A DNA stretch of 64,000 nt from Erythroxylum novogranatense (taxonomy: Eukaryota; Streptophyta; Magnoliopsida; Malpighiales; Erythroxylaceae), in NCBI GenBank assembly GCA_029891385.1, contig CM057235.1, forward strand, positions 20,763,120-20,827,119, read 5' to 3'. Every line of letters begins with the position of its first letter. Position 1 is the first letter of the stretch. A model generated the notes under the pieces. The model saw nothing but the letters and a program-made list of their open reading frames with translations. It had not been told where the DNA came from and did no database searches. The position numbers were made by a program, and so were the translations under genes. Of the stretch, positions 54,451 through 64,000 are shown in pieces.

Positions 54451-56462
54451 ATGCTCACCCGCTCGAAACCGATCCAACCCATACGTGATCCTGAAATAGA
54501 AAAAACGTGTAAAGCGAATTGGAGAAGAGTTCGAGAACAAAGAGCTGCGGCAGCCGACATGGCAAATAATAATGAGACACCAGAACAAACAGCCGAACGA
54601 CTCCGAAATGAAGAAATACGGAGACAAGTTTGAGAGGAGATGGAAGCCGAGCAAAGAGAATTGGAACGAGCACGAAGTTGCTTAGATTTCCACACACCTA
54701 CTTTTGATGAGAGAACGAGTATAGCTCACACTCGGATTCCAGCCACTCAAACTTTCAAAATCGATGGAGCGGTCATGAATTACTTGAGGGACAAACCTTT
54801 CACCGGATTGGCATCCGATTGTCCCATCACGCACCTCAAAATTTTTCTTGAAATTGCCGATAGCTACCAAGTAGCAAATGTGTCAAATGAGCAAATGCGA
54901 CTAAGGCTTTTTCCATTTTCTCTTGCAGGTGCAGCCAAAGAATGGATGTGGGATGCAAACCCAAAGGGTTCATTGACGACGTGGGGCGAATTAAAGGACA
55001 AATTCATGAGAAAGTATTTCTCACCAGCAAAGACTCACAAGCTCAAAATGGAAATTATCAACTTCAAACAATCCGAGATGGAGTCATTAGCTGAAGCCTT
55101 TGAACGATTCAAAGAACTCCAAAGGAAGTGCCCACATCATGGTATTCCTCCATCATCTCTAGTCTCGCATTTATATCATGGGTTGACTCTCGCTACGGCA
55201 AATCAGTTAGATACAATTGCTGGAGGTACATTTTTAGAACTCAATCCCGATGACGCAATTTCTTTAGTAGAAAAGGTTACTGCTAACAATTGTAGGGCTC
55301 ATGATGAGGAGGATCTCAACCTCGCGAAGGCCCCATTACTTATGAAATAAATCCCGCAGAATTGATGGATGCCAAGATCTCGAATATGTGCAAGAAAATC
55401 ACAGACACTGTTTTGGAGCAACTTAAACCCATAACACAACAGGTAAAAGTCGTTGCATTTACTTGTGATTATTGTGGTGAAAACCATCATTATGAACAGT
55501 GTCCAAATGTCGAGCCACCGACCGAGACGGTAAATTACTTCGGGAATCAAAGAGCTCCGTATAATCAAAATGCAAACAATTACAATTCGGGAGCAAGAAA
55601 TTACCCTCCAAGGCAAATTCACCCACCGGGATTCCAACAACAACCACAACAACAAAATTGGCAATATCAAAACCAACCACAAGGACAACCTCCAAATACA
55701 TCCAACCAAGCATCATTGGAGAGTATATTGGGGAAGTTCATGGAGCAAAGTGGTCAAAGAATGGTCAAACTTGAAGAATCAACACGGAACTTGCAAACTC
55801 AAATGGGACAAGTGATTGAAGCTTTAAAAAGTCGTCCTCAAGGAACATTGCCAAGTGACACCGTAAATCCTCGGAAGGAACAACTTCATGCCATCGTTCT
55901 TAGGAATGGAAAAGAGGTGGATACAACACCAACTCCCAAAGGGAAAGAGGTATGTATAAATTCTGAAAATTCTAAAATTTTGCGGGATGATGTTGTTGTT
56001 AATGTTGATAGATCCATGGAAAAAGAGGAGGAAGAAAAACCAAGGGAAGACAAGGAAGAAAAACAACCGAGGGAAAGACCATATCCTCCACCACCATTTC
56101 CTCAAAGGCTAGCAAAGCAAAAACATGAAAAAGGGTTTGAAAAATTTATGGATGTTTTTAAGAAACTAACAATTAACATTCCCTTTGCTGAAGCTTTAGA
56201 AAATATGCCAAGCTATGCCAAATTTATGAAGGATGTTTTATCAAAAAAGAGAAGGTTTGGAGATCATGAAACAGTGGCCTTGACGGAAGAATGTAGTGCA
56301 ATACTACAAAAAAAGCTCCCACCAAAACTCAAGGATCCAGGAAGTTTTACAATTCCATGCGTAATTGGCACACAAATTTTTGGTAAGGCTCTTTGTGATC
56401 TTGGTGCTTCCATTAATTTAATGCCCATCTCTGTTTTCAGGAAATTAGGCATGGAGATGTAA
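54451..56462 (+). pseudogene. Element G gag and protease region
   Basis: Gag starts at ATG 54451 (MLTRSKPIQPIRDPE) with TGA at 54631-54633. It continues in the same frame with the retrotransposon gag domain (LRLFPFSLAGAAKEWM, KFMRKYFSPAKT, SLAEAFERFKELQRKCPHH) to a frameshift near 55315. The next frame has a knuckle-like CDYCGENHHYEQC, an Asn/Gln-rich linker, coiled-coil-like RMVKLEESTRNLQTQMGQV, and KKKLPPKLKDPGSF-type sequence. The protease is ALCDLGASINLMPISVF, in which the catalytic motif is D-L-G rather than D-S/T-G, as is usual in this branch. TAA ends the frame at 56460-56462 by a frameshift. Confidence 0.87.
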
Positions 56463-57150
56463 TTAAACCAACTTCGGTGAGACTACAATTGGCGATCGTT
56501 CCATTATCCATCCATGGGGAATTCTTGAAGATGTGCTAGTCAAGGTGGATAAGTTCATTTTCCAAAGATTTTATAGTCTGTGACATTGAAGAAGATGTAG
56601 AGGTACCTATCATTTTGGGACGACCGTTCCTAGCCACAGGTAGAGTTCTCATTGATGTTGAAAAAGGAGAACTTACCATGAGAGTAAATGGAGAAGAGGT
56701 AACCTTTAGCATTTTTCTTCTATGAAATTCCCAAATGAAAATGTTATGCAATTTCTTCAACCAAATATAATTTTAAATGACTCAACAATGAATGCTCTAA
56801 CTGATGATCCTTTGACAGCTGCTTTAACAACACTTAATGAGTTTGAGGAAGAAGAAATTCTCGAATACATTAACTTGTTAGATGCAGGTTCATCTCTAAG
56901 ACCATTTAGACAAGTTATAGAGCCATTGAACAATTCCAAGGTTGAAGCAGCAAAACCTTCAATCGAAGTACCTCCGGAGTTAGAACTTAAGCAACTTCCT
57001 CAACATTTGAAGTATGCTTATTTAGGTGAGAACTCCACCCTTCCTGTCATTGTTTCCACAGAACTAACTAATGTGCAGGAAGAGAAATTACTGTGTTTGA
57101 AAAGACACAAAAGAGCAATCGGTTGGACCTTAGCCGATATCAAGGAATAA
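56463..57150 (+). pseudogene. Element G protease-RT linker, frameshifted
   Basis: The second half of the protease ([19 protein letters not shown], 56590-56650) is spread across frames. From 56722 a frame ([12 protein letters not shown]...) carries the acidic linker and the RT lead-in VPPELELKQLPQHLKYAYLG, ending in [10 protein letters not shown] at TAA 57148-57150. The remaining RT is in the next frame from about 57145. Confidence 0.82.
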
Positions 57151-59876
57151 GCCCACTTTTACACAACATAAGATCATCTCGGAAGAAGAGTTCGCCTAGT
57201 GTGCAACCACAAAGGCGATTGAACCCGAACATGAAGGAAGTGGTGAAGAAGGAAATCGTGAAGTGGCTTGATGCTGGTATTATTTACCCTATATCGGATA
57301 GTTCTTGGGTAAGTCCGATGCAATGTGTACCCAAAAAGGGAGGAATGACGGTGGTGACAAACGAGAAGAACGAACTCATCCCAACGAGAACCATTACCGG
57401 ATGGAGGATTTGCATGGACTACCGAAAGCTGAACAAAGCAACAAAGAAAGATCACTTTCCACTACCCTTCATTGATCAAATGCTTGATCGGTTGGCTGGT
57501 AAGGTATATTATTGCTTTTTGGATGGCTATGCAGGTTATAACCAAGTCCCAATTGCGGTGGAAGATCAAGAAAAAACCACATTTACATGCCCTTATGGCA
57601 CTTTCACTTTCCGACGAATGCCATTTGGACTATGTAATGCACCAGCCACATTTCAAAGATGTATGATGGCTATCTTTTCAGACATGGTTGAGAACGGGTT
57701 AGAAGTGTTTATGGATGATTTTTCAGTCCATGGAGATTCGTTTGATATGTGCTTAGAAAATTTAACCAAAGTTCTAGAAAGATGTGAAGAGACCAACCTT
57801 GTGCTCAATTGGGAGAAATGTCATTTCATGGTACAAGAAGGTATTGTTCTTGGACACAAGGTTTCTAGTAAAGGGCTGGAGGTCGACCGAGCAAAAATCG
57901 AGACAATTGAGAAGCTACCACCACCCACCTCAGTCAAGGGAATCCGAAGCTTCCTCGGACATGCCGGGTTTTATAGGCGTTTCATAAAGGACTTTTCTAA
58001 AATCTCAAAACCCTTGTGCAATTTGCTTGAAAAGGATGTCACATTTAAATTTGATGAAAATTGCATGCTTGCTTTTCAGGTACTAAAGGAGAAGTTGGTG
58101 TCTTCACCAATTATTGTTGCACCTGATTGGAGCCGCCCTTTCGAGCTTATGTGCGATGCAAGCGATTATGCTGTGGGTGCCGTTTTAGGACAACGGTACA
58201 ACAAGGTTTTTCACTCTATCTACTATGCTAATAAAACTCTTAATGATGCTCAATTGAATTATACCACAACTGAAAAAGAGTTATTAGCTGTTGTTTATGC
58301 ATTTGAGAAATTTCGATCTTACCTTGTTGACACGAAAGTAAAAGTTTTTACAGATCATTCAGCCATCAAATACTTGATTGAAAAGAAGGATGCTAAATCG
58401 AGACTTATTCGATGGGTCTTACTCCTCCAAGAGTTCGACCTAGAGATAGTAGATAGGAAGGGAACTGAGAATCAAGTGGCCGATCACTTATCCAGAATGG
58501 AGAACGCGGAAAGCTCTTCACCAAAAGCCGTGCAAATCAACGAGTCTTTTCCTGACGAAAGACTCTTCATGGTGAATGACAAACAAATCCCTTGGTATGC
58601 TGATTTCATTAATTATTTGGTATGTAAACAATTACCTCCTGATTTTACATATCAACAAAAGAAAAAATTCATGCATGATGTTAGAGCATATTTTTGGGAT
58701 GAACCATATCTCTACAAGTTGGGTAAGGATAACGTATTGAGAAGATGTGTTCCTTTTGAGGAACAACAGAACATTATTTATCATTGTCATTCTTCTCCAT
58801 ACGGTGGTCACTTCAACGGTGAGCGGACAGCAGCCAAAATCCTCCAATCCGGATTCTTTTGGCCAACACTTTTTGCAGATGCTCATAACTATGTAAGAAG
58901 TTGTGATGCATGCCAACGAGTCGGCAAGATCACTAAGAAAGATGAGTTACCTTTGACTAATGTTCTCGAGGTTGAATTATTTGATGTATGGGGAATTGAT
59001 TTTATGGGTCCTTTTCCAGCTTCAAATAGAAATATTTATATTCTTGTGGCAGTTGACTATGTTTCAAAGTGGGTAGAAGCAATTGCTTCTCCAACTAATG
59101 ATGCAGGTGTTGTTACGAGATTTCTCAAGAAGAACATTTTCACAAGGTTCGGAACTCCGAGAGCCATCATCAGTGATCGAGGAACACACTTTTGTAACAA
59201 ACAATTTGCCAATCTCGTTGCCAAGTACGGAGTCCGACACAAGGTGGCACTCGCTTATCATCCACAAGCAAATGGCCAAGCCGAGGTTTCAAATAGGCAA
59301 TTGAAGCAAATTCTCGAGAAAACAGTTGATGCCTCACCAAAGACATGGTCAATTAAGCTAGATGATAGCTTATGGGCTTTCCGAACGGCATACAAAACTC
59401 CGATAGGGTGTTCGCCTTATCAATTAGTATTCGGAAAGGCTTGCCATCTCCCGGTAGAGCTGGAACATAAAGCATTTTGGGCCACAAAGCAATTAAATTT
59501 CGACCCAACTCTAGCCGGTGAACAACGTCTTCTTCAATTAGAGCAACTTGAAGAATTTCGTCTTAATGCATATGAGAATGCACGAATTTACAAGGAAAAG
59601 ACGAAGAAATGGCATGACCGGCACTTAAGGGAGAAACACTTCGAACCGGGCCAACTCGTGTTGCTCTACAACTCTAGACTCAATCTATTTCCAGGAAAAT
59701 TGAAGTCTCGATGGTCCGGGCCATTTCGAGTATTGGAAGTTTTCCCCCACGGAGCTATTGAAATTTCACCTCTTAATTCTACACATTCATTTAAGGTGAA
59801 TGGACAACGCTTAAAGCTATATCTAGGAGGTGAAGTCGATAGGGGGACAGCAACCATTCAGCTCATTGAGGCTTGA
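57093..59876 (+). CDS. Element G reverse transcriptase, RNase H and integrase, uninterrupted
   Basis: An open frame of 927 codons; the genuine domain starts around 57150 ([20 protein letters not shown]). RT includes [20 protein letters not shown], a [19 protein letters not shown] motif and the active site [10 protein letters not shown] (57705-57735, MDD in place of the more common VDD). RNase H follows: [47 protein letters not shown]. Integrase has an H2C2-like [10 protein letters not shown]...CDACQR, then the catalytic region [20 protein letters not shown] and [10 protein letters not shown]. The C-terminal [20 protein letters not shown] and SRWSGPFRV form the usual chromatin-proximal tail. 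The start is artificial because the upstream frame was lost by frameshift. Confidence 0.93.
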   Translation: MFEKTQKSNRLDLSRYQGISPLLHNIRSSRKKSSPSVQPQRRLNPNMKEVVKKEIVKWLDAGIIYPISDSSWVSPMQCVPKKGGMTVVTNEKNELIPTRTITGWRICMDYRKLNKATKKDHFPLPFIDQMLDRLAGKVYYCFLDGYAGYNQVPIAVEDQEKTTFTCPYGTFTFRRMPFGLCNAPATFQRCMMAIFSDMVENGLEVFMDDFSVHGDSFDMCLENLTKVLERCEETNLVLNWEKCHFMVQEGIVLGHKVSSKGLEVDRAKIETIEKLPPPTSVKGIRSFLGHAGFYRRFIKDFSKISKPLCNLLEKDVTFKFDENCMLAFQVLKEKLVSSPIIVAPDWSRPFELMCDASDYAVGAVLGQRYNKVFHSIYYANKTLNDAQLNYTTTEKELLAVVYAFEKFRSYLVDTKVKVFTDHSAIKYLIEKKDAKSRLIRWVLLLQEFDLEIVDRKGTENQVADHLSRMENAESSSPKAVQINESFPDERLFMVNDKQIPWYADFINYLVCKQLPPDFTYQQKKKFMHDVRAYFWDEPYLYKLGKDNVLRRCVPFEEQQNIIYHCHSSPYGGHFNGERTAAKILQSGFFWPTLFADAHNYVRSCDACQRVGKITKKDELPLTNVLEVELFDVWGIDFMGPFPASNRNIYILVAVDYVSKWVEAIASPTNDAGVVTRFLKKNIFTRFGTPRAIISDRGTHFCNKQFANLVAKYGVRHKVALAYHPQANGQAEVSNRQLKQILEKTVDASPKTWSIKLDDSLWAFRTAYKTPIGCSPYQLVFGKACHLPVELEHKAFWATKQLNFDPTLAGEQRLLQLEQLEEFRLNAYENARIYKEKTKKWHDRHLREKHFEPGQLVLLYNSRLNLFPGKLKSRWSGPFRVLEVFPHGAIEISPLNSTHSFKVNGQRLKLYLGGEVDRGTATIQLIEA

Positions 59877-61700
59877 AGAAGCAAAATGTCTAGCCAAAGA
59901 CGTTAAAGAAAAGCACTTCTTGGAGGCAACCCAAGTTTCACATCTTGTTGTTTTCATTTATTTTATTTTATTTTATTTTCTTTATCCAAAATTCACGTGC
60001 TCTTTGTTTTCATTGCGTGAAATTGGACCTTCGAGCTAATTTTAATGGAGAAACTACATTTCAAAGAAAATGGTCCACGCCATTACTGGGGAAGATCTTT
60101 GTACCTCTTACTCATGACTTCACATATTGTTGAATTTTGTGGCTGTTTGTGTTTTGCATGTATGATCTGTAGCATTTCTTAATTTGCATGCATCATTACC
60201 GACATTCTGCTTTGTCCTTAACTATGCATATCCATGTTTCCTTACCTACTTCACCTTAGGTTCATATTTTGACATTGAGGACAATGTCCTATCTGAGTTA
60301 GGGGGGTGAGTGTCAATTTCATCAATTTTCTCAATTTACAAAAAAAAAAATCAAACAAAACAAATTCAAAAAAAAAAATTATTACCATTACTTTTCATTT
60401 TTTTATGTAGTCATTTTTCTTGCATAATTTTGAGAAATTTTGATCCTTAAAGGTTTTGATTTTGGCCTCACTTTTGGAAAATTGAGAATTGCTTTAAACC
60501 TAATTGGATTTACCTTTAGAAGGTTTGTGGATAGAATGTTCCGGATTAGTGCTCGGTTTCTAATTGTTTAATCATACTCATATTCTTTGATTTAAGTCTT
60601 TCCATCCATTTTATTTGAGTTTTGATTGTCCATTAAATTTTTAGGCAAGTTGGAACCTAGTGAGATCTCGCCAATCCTAGAACAAGTTCTCTAGACCTAT
60701 CGAGGCGAAATGTTAGCACAAATTTGATAAGGAAATGATTAAGGCATTTTCTTTGAATTATTAACCACCTTCCTATTTTTGGCTTAAAATAACCCTATAT
60801 TCCCTTTGGAGCCAAGTTGAGCCTAATTAAAATTCCTATTTCTTTGGCACCCTTATTTAACCAAGCCATAAGACAAACATTCCCTACCTTTCATATGGAA
60901 ATGATTATTTAGGAGTAAGTTATGTGGGGGGTTAAAAAAACAAAAAAAAACAAAAAAACAAAAAACAAAAAACCAAAAAAGAGCAAACAAGTGAGGATTT
61001 TGTAAGTCATTGCCCCTAGTATACAAGAAACTGAGTTTGGGGGAGAATCAATTATTTGGAAATTAGGAATTCATTGAAATTAAGTTAGGTGTTGTAATTA
61101 TTTTCAATAACATGTTGTCATATTTGAGTTTTGTCATTCTGTAATTTTCGAGTTTTGTCAAAAAGTTTTAAAAAAAAATTCTTGTTTCCACGGTTTTACT
61201 TACTTGTCAAAAAAAAAAGTCCCTTACATTTTCCTATTTCTTAAATAATTGTTTCCATTTTATTTGAGCTTTTATTTTCCTTTTCCTTATCTAGCTAATT
61301 TTAAACCCCAACGACCCCATTACAACCCTAATAAGACCTTTTGATTCTTTGAGAAGGAGTGCTAAAAATTAGTGGAGATGGGATGGAGAAATTTTGCCTA
61401 TGGGATTGGTCAATTTGATAATATCTTTAGAGTCTCTTGGGTTGTCAATTGCCTTTGAGTTTATTTGGATTTTCTTTACTCTTGTGAGTTGATTGGTGTT
61501 TAATTAGACTTGAATCAAGGAGTGTGTGTTTTGAGCGAGCATTGGTATCCTTGCACTATGAAGATGGGTATGGTTTGATAAGTAGCTAAAGGTAAAATTT
61601 TAATTGGTTACTGCAATTCTGAAAATTCCAATTGTTGGGTGTTCCTTAATCTATTTTGCACAATTTTTCTTAATTTTGCTTAGGGACAAGCAAAGGTTTG
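59877..61700 (+). other. Noncoding 3' region of element G, A-rich and T-rich tracts
   Basis: No env-like frame survives; only short open frames. Features seen are a T-rich run after the pol stop, A-runs near 60340-60380, an (A)nC tract at about 60940-60975, and purine stretches GGGGGGTGAG (60301) and TTTGGGGGAGAATC (61037) that resemble additional polypurine tracts. Athila-type elements often carry an env-like ORF here, so its absence may be loss. Confidence 0.6.
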
Positions 61701-61714
61701 AGTTTGGGGGCATT
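61701..61714 (+). promoter_or_regulatory. Polypurine tract of element G
   Basis: AGTTTGGGGGCATT directly before the 3' LTR start TGTTAGATGC. Confidence 0.8.
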
Positions 61715-64000
61715 TGTTAGATGCATTTCTATCATTAGAATTAATGACATTTTCCCATAATTTTTAGATTAATTATTGGGTCTTTTACATGTTTTTTATT
61801 AAATTATTTAGTTTATCTTAATTTGCATTTTTAATGAGTTTTGTTTAATTTGTAGGTAAAATACTTGTTTTTAATTGAAAAAAGACCGTAACAATAATTA
61901 ATTTAAGGAAATGTCCAAAGCTTAGAGGAGCAGCCAGCGAAGAACATATGTGATGCAAATCTAGCATGGATTTAATTAAATGAAGGTGGCGTTGGCGCAA
62001 GCAGGAGGACTTTAAAACACCATGCAATATTACACATGTTGAAAAGTAGTGTTATCTTGCTTGGAGCAAATTGGAGAGAGGACTTGAACAGAAAAAGACA
62101 ATCAACGTGGACCAATTAAAGAAGGAAAGCTGGAAAATTAATGGAGACCCAACAAAGGATCAATGCATGAAGTCAAGCAATAAATAGGAGGAAATTCACG
62201 ATAAAATCAAGAAAGGACAACATGGCGTGACTTTGAGCAAGAGATCAAGTGAAAATAAATAGAAGTCGTTCAACGAGAGACGCACGCAAGCCACGTGAGA
62301 GGAGGAAATTAAAAATCAAGAATCAGCGTGAGTGAGGCGATGGGTAGGATACAACACGAAGCAGAGGTGTCGGCGCCGCCAGGAATAAACAAGCGCACAA
62401 GAGAAGCAATTAAATCGCGCAAGAAACAAAAGAATAAGAAGACTTATGTGAGCTTGGTGATTTAAAAGGACAAAAATAAATCACGAAAGCAGCGGCGTGA
62501 ATTGAGAAAATATCGCAAGCTTGAAAAGAAGGAGAGAGCGGCGTTAACAAAATCAAAGCAGAGTAGAGCGGCGTTGAAAAAGACACAGCAAAATCACGCA
62601 AAATACAAGCAGTGTGCGGCGCTGGTCAAGGAATAAATCAAGGAAACAACAAAAGCTAGAGGAGGTGTGAAAACAAATAAGAATAAAATCAAGAAAGGCG
62701 GCGATAGTGCTGGAAATTGAAGAAATCACACAAACATGGGACAAGTAAAGAGCAAACTTAAAAAGGCAAAGCACGGCAAAATCATTGTACGAGCACGCCA
62801 TCGAGTCGGAAGCATGAAGGATTTAAAGTTAGAAGACAAATGGCTGGAGGATAAAAACGTTACAAGACAAATCAATTGGTTAAGGAATTATCGGTGGAAA
62901 TAAAAGCACAATCAACAACGTGACAAGATGAAGGAGGGCTCCACCATCTCCACTCACAACCTCCAAGCAATCACTCCAAGCATTCACGTGGGACAAGAAG
63001 AGAGGGCCCCACATCACTTTTAAAAAAGACTCTCCACTCATTTGGCAAGGACTTACGCAGACCAAGGAGACTCTCCATTGATTCATTTTTTTTAAACTCT
63101 CCATTTACACACATTAGAAAGGAGGAGGCTATCTTTGTATTTTAAAAAGAAAAATCGTTGAAGCAAAGAAAAGGGGGCCACACAACAAAGACTCACGTGG
63201 TCTCACCAAGCTCTTCATTCTTTATTGAGATCCAAGCTCCATTCACGCACATCTCTGAGGGTCACCCACATTAAGCATTGACGCACACATCAAGAAGAAG
63301 TAATAGCGTTGGAGGCAAATTTAAAGAGCAATCACCATTTGTTCTTCATTTCTTCTACTCATTTCACATCCATAATGCTTGCTTTTCTTATTTTTATTGT
63401 TGCTACTATTATTATGAGTAACTAATCTTTTCATTCTAGGATTTTAACCGAACCTTTGATGTAGTCTCTTAATTGGTATTTTCTCTGCTTAATTTCTTAT
63501 GCCCGCTTTTACTTAAAGGTTTGATTATTGCAATTTGTTCTTAATGCTTTTCATAATTTGATCACCTATGAAATTGATTTTCTTAATTTTTGTGTAACGT
63601 AACAGGGAGCAATAGATTTGGAAAAAAAATTGCAATAGCTTAGGATCACTTTCGTAGTGATTTGTGTCTAGGATCGGGAGATACCTATCCACCCTAAGTA
63701 ACCGCATTAAGATTGGTTCGATAAAGCAATCGTCGAATTTTCAACAATTTACCATAGAAATATAGGAAATTGGTTCGATGTTTAGGATTACTAATGATCT
63801 GGGAGGGCTTAGTAATTAATTCTAAACTTTAGGTTATTAAACCCGGTATATGAATTAAATCAAGAAAATTTTGACACCGAGGTAAAATCAAGGGGGAAGT
63901 TAAAATCCTAGATTTTCATTTCATTGATAATTTTATATTTTATCTTGCTTTAATTCTCGTTTTTTTATTTAATTTTCAAACCAAAACCAATCAATCTTTT
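61715..64000 (+). repeat. 3' LTR of gypsy element G, cut by window end
   Basis: Matches 51910 onward over its whole visible length, with clustered small differences. Examples are at 61989-62011 versus 52182-52204, and at 62611-62618 versus 52793-52808, where short indels occur in GGCG-rich stretches. Confidence 0.92.

Larger units (their letters stand above)
51910..64000 (+). mobile_element. Ty3/gypsy LTR retrotransposon G (Athila/Tat-like), 3' end outside window
   Basis: 5' LTR 51910-54333 (2424 bp), PBS, gag, pol in gypsy order (protease, RT, RNase H, integrase), a 1.8-kb noncoding tail, the polypurine tract AGTTTGGGGGCATT, and a 3' LTR from 61715 that the window cuts 2286 bp in. A tRNA-Asp-type PBS, a 'DLGASINLMP' protease and a TTTGGGGG tract together suggest the Athila/Tat branch (inference). 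The two LTRs show many small substitutions and indels, so the copy is not recent. Confidence 0.93.

Noticed and set aside
59877..61700. Possible env-like gene downstream of gypsy pol
   Set aside because: Only short open frames with low-complexity sequence; no signal peptide, transmembrane or envelope-like pattern could be supported.
1..64000. A novel host gene system or biosynthetic cluster
   Set aside because: The only host-gene sequences are three unrelated broken fragments (BBE-like, PPR, TRM10-like). All long open frames belong to transposable elements.

Overview
The window is nuclear DNA from a flowering plant, most likely a eudicot. It reads as a heterochromatin-like graveyard of transposable elements, with broken plant genes visible only as fragments between insertions. 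The evidence is several complete or near-complete Ty1/copia elements primed by initiator-Met tRNA (PBS TGGTATCAGA...), a Ty3/gypsy element of Athila/Tat type, LINE, CACTA, hAT and tRNA-SINE remnants, and fragments of plant genes: a berberine-bridge-enzyme-like oxidase, an EMB1270-type pentatricopeptide protein and a TRM10-like tRNA methyltransferase. I found no intact host gene, no bacterial operon and no CRISPR. The species cannot be named from the sequence.

Layout. (1) 1-8411: copia element A (+ strand, 5' end outside the window) carries a younger copia element D (- strand, 1493-5506, TSD AATCC). A's 3' LTR abuts the 3' half of a dead BBE-like oxidase gene. (2) 8586-15131: a degenerate LINE (- strand) holds a 156-bp hAT MITE and is split by copia element B (10115-14869, TSD ATAAC). 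(3) 15155-about 16690: the 3' end of a CACTA transposon with subterminal repeats and transposase remains. (4) 17117-about 31010: an hAT transposase pseudogene split by a large solo LTR (17355-19054, - strand) and by copia element E (20135-29837, + strand, TSD TTTTG), whose 5' LTR and leader are internally inverted. (5) 32224-32429: a tRNA-derived SINE with a 14-bp TSD. (6) 32877-about 51115: one pentatricopeptide gene broken into four pieces by a solo LTR (33006-34254), copia element R (35029-40485, TSD AATGA) and a tandem gag-only element, LTR-gag-LTR-gag-LTR (41427-49846, TSD GCTAT). (7) 51119-51240: a foldback sequence. (8) 51425-51712: a TRM10-like gene fragment. (9) 51910 to the window end: a gypsy element G with a 2.4-kb 5' LTR and a 3' LTR cut by the window edge.

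How the parts relate. Exact target-site duplications give the nesting order: D is in A, B is in the LINE, E and a solo LTR are in the hAT, and R plus the tandem element are in the PPR gene. LTR-LTR identity orders the ages: D is youngest (1 difference in 184 bp), B follows (3 in 197), and R is much older (about 5-6 % by eye). Only D retains an uninterrupted pol frame, but most of its gag is deleted. Every other element carries stops or frameshifts. Nothing in the window looks like a new host pathway. The most unusual items are the tandem gag-only array, the internal inversion of E, the palindromic AAGTCGACTT array in E's leader, and the young gag-deleted element D.
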